A DNA stretch of 64,000 nt, taken from positions 1 to 64,000 of the forward strand of contig NZ_REFU01000005.1 of the NCBI RefSeq assembly GCF_003688915.1. The letters are read 5' to 3'. A program made the position numbers and the translations under genes. This DNA is from Rhodococcus sp. SBT000017 (lineage in GTDB: Bacteria; Actinomycetota; Actinomycetes; Mycobacteriales; Mycobacteriaceae). Below the pieces are notes generated by a model that saw only the letters and a list, made by a program, of their open reading frames with translations, made no database searches and had not been told where the DNA came from. This document shows, in pieces, positions 58,969-64,000 of the stretch (position 1 is its first letter; every line of letters begins with the position of its first letter).

Positions 58969-59014
58969 GGGGGCTTTTAACAGCTGACTGCCCCCACTGA
59001 ACAGGGGCAGTCAG
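58969..59014 (+). promoter_or_regulatory. alternative hairpins in whiB leader
   Basis: CTGACTGCCCC (58984-58994) pairs perfectly with GGGGCAGTCAG (59004-59014). The GCCCCC part (58990-58995) can instead pair with GGGGGC (58969-58974). The two stems are mutually exclusive, as in attenuators, and lie 67 bases before the whiB start. The transcription start is not known, so an operator role is also possible. Confidence 0.5.
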
Positions 59015-59080
59015 ACCGTCGAAGCCGGGGTTGCAGCCCCATTGGCTTCAAATGCAGCACCTAAGCAAAGGACAACTGCA

Positions 59081-59434
59081 ATGAACACGTTAGTCGGCGC
59101 GCGATCGGCGCGCCCGTTTCTGAGTACCCGCATCTTGGCTGCAGAGACATCTGCAGTATCACCCCCCTGCGCCGAAGACCCCGGGTCGTGGGATGTCGAC
59201 ATAGCCCGCCCGTCTGAGTTAATCGCGGCTGCGGAGCAGTGCGTGGGGTGCCCGATTTTCAAGGCGTGCCAGCGTGACGCCCAGGCCGGCGCTGCTGCGT
59301 CGATGGTGTGGGCCGGGACCATCTACGACGAGCACGGAAACGCCGTCGACGCCTCCACTGTGCGGACCTGGAAGCGACACAACCGGGCATGGGGTCGACG
59401 TTCACCTGTCGTGGCAACTGGCATCGCCTCATGA
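59081..59434 (+). CDS. WhiB-family iron-sulfur regulator
   Basis: A 117-residue WhiB-like protein. Four cysteines at about 30, 54, 57 and 63 (PPCAED, then CVGCPIFKAC) bind a [4Fe-4S] cluster, and the turn SMVWAG at about 75-79 and a basic C-terminus (TWKRHNRAWGRRS) complete the family pattern. The ATG follows AAAGGAC. It heads a coupled operon of at least seven genes and is preceded by alternative hairpins. WhiB proteins usually act with the principal sigma factor; a plasmid copy may time this operon. Confidence 0.88.
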   Translation: MNTLVGARSARPFLSTRILAAETSAVSPPCAEDPGSWDVDIARPSELIAAAEQCVGCPIFKACQRDAQAGAAASMVWAGTIYDEHGNAVDASTVRTWKRHNRAWGRRSPVVATGIAS

Positions 59435-59616
59435 CCGGCCACAGCGAGACGATCAGCCGCGAGCACCTGGTAACCCTGGCCAACGAAGCTGTCCGGTTCC
59501 CGGAGACGGTCACGATCGAGCAGATACGTGAATTGGGTGAGTTCGCTCGCGCCGTTCTCGCACGCGGTTCTGATTCGGTCGACGGCTCGGCCCGCAGCGC
59601 ACAGGCTGAGCGATGA
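59431..59616 (+). CDS. small helical protein, WhiB operon
   Basis: A 61-residue acidic helical protein (TISREHLVTLANEAVRF, then VTIEQIRELGEFARAVLARG). ATGA overlaps join it to whiB and to the next gene. No family is recognised. Confidence 0.62.
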   Translation: MTGHSETISREHLVTLANEAVRFPETVTIEQIRELGEFARAVLARGSDSVDGSARSAQAER

Positions 59617-60374
59617 ACGAGAGTCTGCAGTCAGAGATTGCCGCAGCGGTGGTCGCTATGCAGCTCAACCCGGATATGCCGACCGCGTATTGCCGACACG
59701 CAGCGCACGGGCCGCTGTCGAAACTCGAAGTCGATGCATCCGGTGCACCCATGTTGGTCTGCGCACGGTGTGGGTCCGGTGCTCCCCTGACCGAAGAACA
59801 GGTCCGGTGTGCGTTGGGGGCCACCGCGCTACCCACAACACCGGTAACAGCCGAGTTCGGCATTCCAGCTCCCACCACAGCCGATGCTGTTCCGCTGCGG
59901 CGTGCACCGCTACAGGTGGAGACCGCGTTCGGGGCGGTACGAGCGCAAACGGTGTTCGCGCTCGTCGTCGCCGCGCTCGCAGCGTTGACATGGTCCACGA
60001 AGATCGGGGCCGGATGGGCACTGGTCGTTTTCGTCGCGTCTGCCATCGCCTTCGACTCCGTGATCGCTCGGCTCTCCCGGCGTCGTGAACGAGACCGGGC
60101 GGCGTGGTTGCCCGGTCAGGACATGCGGGTAGTCGATCTGCAGCCGGGGACCTGGATCGAGACGCCGTTGAATCTGCGTGCCACTTCGGCGGAGATGGCC
60201 GCGTACGCCCCTCGGTGCGCGGCCCGCGTGCAGTCGCTCATGGGATTGCCCGATTCCCCGCAGACCGGCTATCTCGAGCTGACGCTCGCCGATGGCCGCG
60301 TCTACACGGTGCCGGGGTCGGCACCGGTTCGCACTCTGCACGTCGAGCCCCTCGTAGCCAGGAGAGCACTGTGA
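59613..60374 (+). CDS. membrane protein with Cys motif, WhiB operon
   Basis: A 253-residue protein. The N-terminal cytoplasmic part has CRHAAHG and CARCGSG (about 27-55), a possible zinc site. Two membrane helices lie at about 110-128 and 131-152 (WALVVFVASAIAFDSVIA). A C-terminal soluble domain (about 165-253) has a beta-rich pattern. ATGA/GTGA overlaps on both sides. It could tie transcriptional or secretion functions to the membrane; its function is unknown. Confidence 0.66.
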   Translation: MNESLQSEIAAAVVAMQLNPDMPTAYCRHAAHGPLSKLEVDASGAPMLVCARCGSGAPLTEEQVRCALGATALPTTPVTAEFGIPAPTTADAVPLRRAPLQVETAFGAVRAQTVFALVVAALAALTWSTKIGAGWALVVFVASAIAFDSVIARLSRRRERDRAAWLPGQDMRVVDLQPGTWIETPLNLRATSAEMAAYAPRCAARVQSLMGLPDSPQTGYLELTLADGRVYTVPGSAPVRTLHVEPLVARRAL

Positions 60375-62434
60375 TCGGATCAGCATCCCTTCTTCCTCAA
60401 GTTCGGTCCGTAAAGCGTTTGGGTGCAGCGCATTACGTGCTGTGGTCCATCGCGCTCACAGTCGCGGTGGCGGTCGGGTCGGTGACGTCTGCAGGGCAGG
60501 CATCAGCTGCGCCTGCTCCGTCGAGCTCGTGCGGGGGGACGTTCAATCTGTTCGTCCCCGGAACGTGGGAGACCAGCGAGAATGCCGACCCGGCGGTGCC
60601 GGTCGGGATGCTGGCCCCGATCGCGAATGCCATCTCCGGCCGCAACTCGAATGCTCAGGTCTACACGCTCCCCTACATGGCCCGGGCGTTCGACAACGGT
60701 CACACCTACGGTGACTCGAAGACCGATGGAACCGGCCGTGCCACAGACGTTCTCAAGGGAATCGCGGCGTCCTGCCCGAACACCTACTACACCTTGACCG
60801 GGTACTCCCAGGGCGCGGACATCGTCGGAGATCTCGCCTCACAGATCGGTAACGGCGGTGGCCCTGTCCCTGCCGAAAAGGTGCTCGCTGTAGGCCTGCT
60901 CGCCGATCCGGGTTCCGGCACCACCGGTGAGGCCACCGTCGGCCCCCGCGCCTCCGGAAACGGAATCGCCGACCCTCGCCCTGCCGGAATGGGCGCGTTG
61001 TCCGGTCGGGTGGCCTCGATCTGCGACCCCGCCGACATGTACTGCTCGATCAAGAAGGGCACCAACCCCGTGTTGGGGACTCTGGGCAGCGTCCTGTCCA
61101 AGACCACCACCGGTACATCAGCCGAGGGCGCAACGGGCACGGCCGGGACGTCTGTGCCCAGCTCGGCCGGCCCGGATGCCGGACGGTTGGCTGCGGCGCT
61201 GACCTCCGATTTCTCCAAGGCCGATTTGCCTGCCCTGGGCACCCAGGTCAATTCCCTGCGCGATCAGTTGTCCACGGGCACGGTCGATCCCGCCTCGGTC
61301 GCTCAGGCTGCGACCTCGGTGGCCAACACCGTCTCTCCGTTGGCGGAACTGATCTCGAGTGGGGCTGCGAACTCTGCGGCCACCAGCACTCTCGCCGCCG
61401 CTCCGGCCGGCAGCGCTCAGCGCAATGCCGCGACGGTTCTCGACGGTGCCGCCCGCAGTGATCTGTCCGGTGCCGCCGCGACCGCGACGTCTATCGCCTC
61501 GTCTGCATCGAAACTGGCGTCGACGAGTGCTGCGGGTGGCAGCGCTGCCACACAGGCGGACGGGCTCTTGGACGCAGCTGTGAAGTTGACCGGTCAGATC
61601 GCGCCGTTGACCGGAACCAACACCGATGCACTCTCGTCGGCACTTCCGGTGCTCTCGACTCTCAAACCGTCTGTGGTGCTCGATCAGGCCCTCAACGTCG
61701 CGACGGGGGTGACCTCGTTGAACGTTCCCGCGATCCTCGACGGACTCTCCAAGCTCCCGGCACGGGTCGCGGCGCTCGATGCCCGCGGCGCACACCAGAT
61801 CGCCGGCGACCTGAACAACCAGTTCGCACCGTTGGTGAAGATGGCGTCCGGTGTCGATCTGTCCTGGGTTTCCCAGGTCCTGTCCGTCATTCCGGATCCG
61901 TCCGGGTACACCCAGATCGCGGCGATGGTGGTCAACATCTTGTCCAAGGTCGATGTGATCAAGCTGGCCAACATCGTCGGGGGAATTCAAGAGGTCGCAT
62001 GGAAGGCAGTGGAGAAGCTGCTCCCCCCGCCTGGCGGTGTCCCGGACCTTGCCGGCGCAGCCGCGGCGATGACCGGACTGGTCCCCCTCGGCCTCGATCT
62101 CGCCTCGGTCGCGGTGGGGATGCTGACCGGCAAGGTTTCCAAGACCTCCCCTCAGCTGTTGGGGCAGCAGTCGAACCCGGCGGTCACCTCGATCACCGAC
62201 AGCGCGGAGAAGCTGGACCTGGCGGGTCTGACCGGCTCGCTGACGCAGATGGCTGCTTCGCCCGGGGCCGATGATCTGGCCACCCTGGTCAGTGACGGCC
62301 TGACCGCTGCGACGTTCTTCGCCTCGGGTGCCCATCAGTCCTACGGATCGATGGTCGTCGACAACGCGGGCCGCAACGCCATCGATTGGCTTTCGGACTG
62401 GCTGAACTTGCAGATCGAGCGGGTGTCCGCATGA
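60371..62434 (+). CDS. secreted cutinase-like protein with large internal insertion
   Basis: A 687-residue exported protein. Signal peptide about 20-47 (HYVLWSIALTVAVAVGSVTSAGQASA). The cutinase-like alpha/beta hydrolase starts at about 54, with Ser at about 146 in LTGYSQGAD and Asp at about 219-222 between two Cys (ICDPADMYC). The His expected some 15 residues later is absent. HQSY at about 655, followed by an amphipathic helix, matches the usual C-terminal cutinase end. An Ala/Ser/Leu-rich region of about 430 residues lies between. The GTG start follows AGGAG and overlaps the upstream stop. It may hydrolyse lipid or cutin-like esters at the cell surface. Confidence 0.82.
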   Translation: MIGSASLLPQVRSVKRLGAAHYVLWSIALTVAVAVGSVTSAGQASAAPAPSSSCGGTFNLFVPGTWETSENADPAVPVGMLAPIANAISGRNSNAQVYTLPYMARAFDNGHTYGDSKTDGTGRATDVLKGIAASCPNTYYTLTGYSQGADIVGDLASQIGNGGGPVPAEKVLAVGLLADPGSGTTGEATVGPRASGNGIADPRPAGMGALSGRVASICDPADMYCSIKKGTNPVLGTLGSVLSKTTTGTSAEGATGTAGTSVPSSAGPDAGRLAAALTSDFSKADLPALGTQVNSLRDQLSTGTVDPASVAQAATSVANTVSPLAELISSGAANSAATSTLAAAPAGSAQRNAATVLDGAARSDLSGAAATATSIASSASKLASTSAAGGSAATQADGLLDAAVKLTGQIAPLTGTNTDALSSALPVLSTLKPSVVLDQALNVATGVTSLNVPAILDGLSKLPARVAALDARGAHQIAGDLNNQFAPLVKMASGVDLSWVSQVLSVIPDPSGYTQIAAMVVNILSKVDVIKLANIVGGIQEVAWKAVEKLLPPPGGVPDLAGAAAAMTGLVPLGLDLASVAVGMLTGKVSKTSPQLLGQQSNPAVTSITDSAEKLDLAGLTGSLTQMAASPGADDLATLVSDGLTAATFFASGAHQSYGSMVVDNAGRNAIDWLSDWLNLQIERVSA

Positions 62435-62760
62435 GCACCCAAAGCCCCCGCGCACACAAACCGGCCTCTCGCTGGATCTGGTGCCCCAATTGCGGTCACC
62501 GGGGTTACCACACGCGATCCGACGCCAAGGCGGTCCGCAAACACCACCGCGGCAAAGGGTTGACCATCTTCACCTGCCCGCACCGCACCGAGGACGAAAC
62601 CGACCTCTTTCACCTCGGGCACCAACCCGTAGCCCTCGGCCGCGGACGCGTCGACCGTCGACGTATTACCGCCGACAAACGCACCGCCCACACCCATCGC
62701 ACTATCGGCACCCAGCCGACCCCATCAGCCGTATCGGACGCCCAGGAGCGTGAGCTGTGA
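62431..62760 (+). CDS. small zinc-finger-like protein
   Basis: A 109-residue basic protein. CPNCGHRGYHTRSDAKAVRKHHRG and CPHRTED give a C2...C/H2-type zinc finger (about 16-53) in which the basic helix could bind nucleic acid; the tail is basic. Coupled by ATGA to the cutinase-like gene and by GTGA to the next. The role is unknown. Confidence 0.64.
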   Translation: MSTQSPRAHKPASRWIWCPNCGHRGYHTRSDAKAVRKHHRGKGLTIFTCPHRTEDETDLFHLGHQPVALGRGRVDRRRITADKRTAHTHRTIGTQPTPSAVSDAQEREL

Positions 62761-63749
62761 CCGAACACCAGAGCACCCCGACCCTGACCCCAACACCGAC
62801 GCCGGCCGACGCCGCTGCATGGTTGGGCACCGTCGACGACATCACCGCCCTGATCGCAGCAGTCGGTCCGTATCCGGTCGTGCTCGATCGACACCAGCGC
62901 CGATGGACGATCGTCGAAATTGCCGGCGACCACGGCGACAGAGAGCTGCGGGCTCGCCCGCTGGCCACTCCGAACCAATTGATCCCACCGACAGGAACCC
63001 CAGCAGCCGCGGCGCTACTCGCGACCTGTGGCCCCCTGCTGCCGACAACAGCGCTCTCGGACCCCACCGTTGCTGCGGTGCTGCACTCCGACATCGACCA
63101 CGTCGACGAGCGCACCAGCGACCTGTTGTGGGGCCGTCTGCCCGCACGTGAATGGGTCGAGGCACTCGCCTCCGGATGGGTCGACAGCCTCGTTCCGGAC
63201 AACCCGGCCGCGCGCTGGCAGTGGTACGCCCAGATCCTCGACTCACCCCGCTGGGGCATGTCCACCATCGCAACCGGCCATCGCGAGCTGTGCCTCGAGG
63301 TCGCCGAACTGTGCCGAACGATGTCGGCCCTACCCACCCGGTCAACCCACACAGACTCCGACAACCGATACGCACAGCTGCAGCAACAATGGCAGGCCGT
63401 CGATGCAGCGGTCATGTCGGCAATCGGCGATCACGACCCCACCCCTGTAAGCAGGGACAGTAGCGGCGCTGCCTGCGACCGAGGCGTGTTCGAGGCACTC
63501 GACACCATCATCGAGATCACCACCGATGCCCTCGAGTGGCTCCGCGGCCGACCGGCCGTCGGCATGGAAGCCTGCGTAACCGCGTTCGACGCGCTCCTGC
63601 ACGCCCACTCCCCTGCTCAGGGCCGGGCACTGCTCATCGCGCTCCTCGCCCACACCCTCACCGATTACCCCGCGGACTTTTCCCTCGTCGACGTTCGCAG
63701 CACCGTCCCGGCCGGCACGCACGCGATCCACGAGAGGGCCGCATCATGA
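62757..63749 (+). CDS. protein of unknown function, WhiB operon
   Basis: A 330-residue soluble protein, helical apart from a short beta-like patch (YPVVLDRHQRRWTIVEIAGD, about 44-63). Trp-rich stretches (WVEALASGWVDS, ARWQWYAQIL) lie in the middle. GTG start overlapping the upstream stop. No family is recognised; similar proteins occur in rhodococcal plasmid operons as far as I recall. Confidence 0.62.
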   Translation: MTEHQSTPTLTPTPTPADAAAWLGTVDDITALIAAVGPYPVVLDRHQRRWTIVEIAGDHGDRELRARPLATPNQLIPPTGTPAAAALLATCGPLLPTTALSDPTVAAVLHSDIDHVDERTSDLLWGRLPAREWVEALASGWVDSLVPDNPAARWQWYAQILDSPRWGMSTIATGHRELCLEVAELCRTMSALPTRSTHTDSDNRYAQLQQQWQAVDAAVMSAIGDHDPTPVSRDSSGAACDRGVFEALDTIIEITTDALEWLRGRPAVGMEACVTAFDALLHAHSPAQGRALLIALLAHTLTDYPADFSLVDVRSTVPAGTHAIHERAAS

Positions 63750-64000
63750 GCGCACCCAGCCTCGGTCGCCGCAGCGTGCTCGGCCTCGTTGCTGTAGCAA
63801 CTGCGGCGGTCGTAGTGCAGCAATGGTCGCCGTGGACAACCTCGCATTCATCGACAACAGCGATCGGCCCAGTCGCTGCCTCGTCCACACCAGCTCCACG
63901 CGAGGCCCCTCGGGCAGATGCGGTCTCGGACAGGTCACCGGGAGACACTTCGATCGAAGACGTGATCGCCGGGTTGCGCGTGGTCGATGCGCTGCCCGAT
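63746..64000 (+). CDS. anchored or secreted protein, N-terminal part only
   Basis: The first 85 codons of a gene that runs past the window. ATGA overlap with the previous stop. Basic start SLGRRS, hydrophobic helix (about 10-24, VLGLVAVATAAVVV), then a Ser/Thr/Pro-rich linker, so the rest is probably outside the membrane. Too little is present to name it. Confidence 0.62.
   Translation, partial: MSAPSLGRRSVLGLVAVATAAVVVQQWSPWTTSHSSTTAIGPVAASSTPAPREAPRADAVSDRSPGDTSIEDVIAGLRVVDALPD

Noticed and set aside
1..64000. CRISPR arrays, tRNA or rRNA genes
   Set aside because: No evenly spaced direct repeats of 24-37 bp and no cloverleaf or ribosomal RNA sequence were noticed while reading. A tRNAscan and repeat search would settle it.

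Overview
The window is high-GC actinobacterial DNA and looks like part of a large plasmid of a Rhodococcus-type organism. It has VirB4- and FtsK-type conjugation ATPases, a ParA-like ATPase, a plasmid Lsr2, a WhiB-type regulator, toxin-antitoxin pairs, and long runs of genes joined by ATGA/GTGA overlaps. The gene content and order at 20.4-30.9 kb match what I know of the att locus of the Rhodococcus fascians linear virulence plasmid (attR, attX, attA-attH). A fascians-type virulence plasmid is therefore the best guess; the species is inference, and no fas cytokinin genes are visible here.

0-20 kb is an accessory region. It holds a NACHT NTPase with an N-terminal PD-(D/E)XK-like nuclease, a PadR/membrane-protein pair, an IS1380-family element (about 5815-7486) that has replaced the C-terminus of a neighbouring gene, and four unrelated proteins each carrying an R-x4-H motif of the HEPN type. 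Lsr2 and a set of small plasmid genes follow. Several minus-strand genes share one promoter/operator motif. An ADP-ribosyltransferase, a small protein and an ADP-ribosylglycohydrolase form a likely toxin-immunity module.

20.4-30.9 kb is the att locus. It contains an ArgP/LysR regulator, a LysE exporter, and eight overlapping genes for argininosuccinate lyase and synthase, a formyltransferase, a crotonase, a beta-lactam-synthetase-like enzyme, a clavaminate-synthase-like oxygenase, an AMP-forming ligase and an ArgJ-like acyltransferase. Together they imply an exported arginine-derived metabolite, possibly beta-lactam-like. 31-36 kb holds a RES/Xre-type toxin pair, a HicA-type toxin gene with a perfect palindromic operator, an EVE-HNH-type endonuclease, a small HTH protein and a DnaQ-like exonuclease.

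36-55 kb is the conjugation region. A minus-strand operon (FtsK-like coupling ATPase, ParA-like ATPase, anchored or secreted proteins) and a plus-strand operon (small membrane proteins, VirB4-like ATPase, VirB6/TrbL-like protein, a three-domain peptidoglycan hydrolase, lipoprotein) diverge from about 1.1 kb of non-coding DNA at 44.07-45.19 kb. That spacer carries nine GTGCAC sites, a 36-bp near-perfect inverted repeat and twin hairpins, and is the best candidate for an origin or transfer locus. 55-59 kb holds an alpha/beta hydrolase, MmyB-type and tandem-XRE regulators and a PAS/GAF-like protein. From 59 kb to the end, a coupled operon starts with a WhiB protein and includes a cutinase-like protein whose catalytic domain appears split by a roughly 430-residue insertion; its last gene runs off the window.
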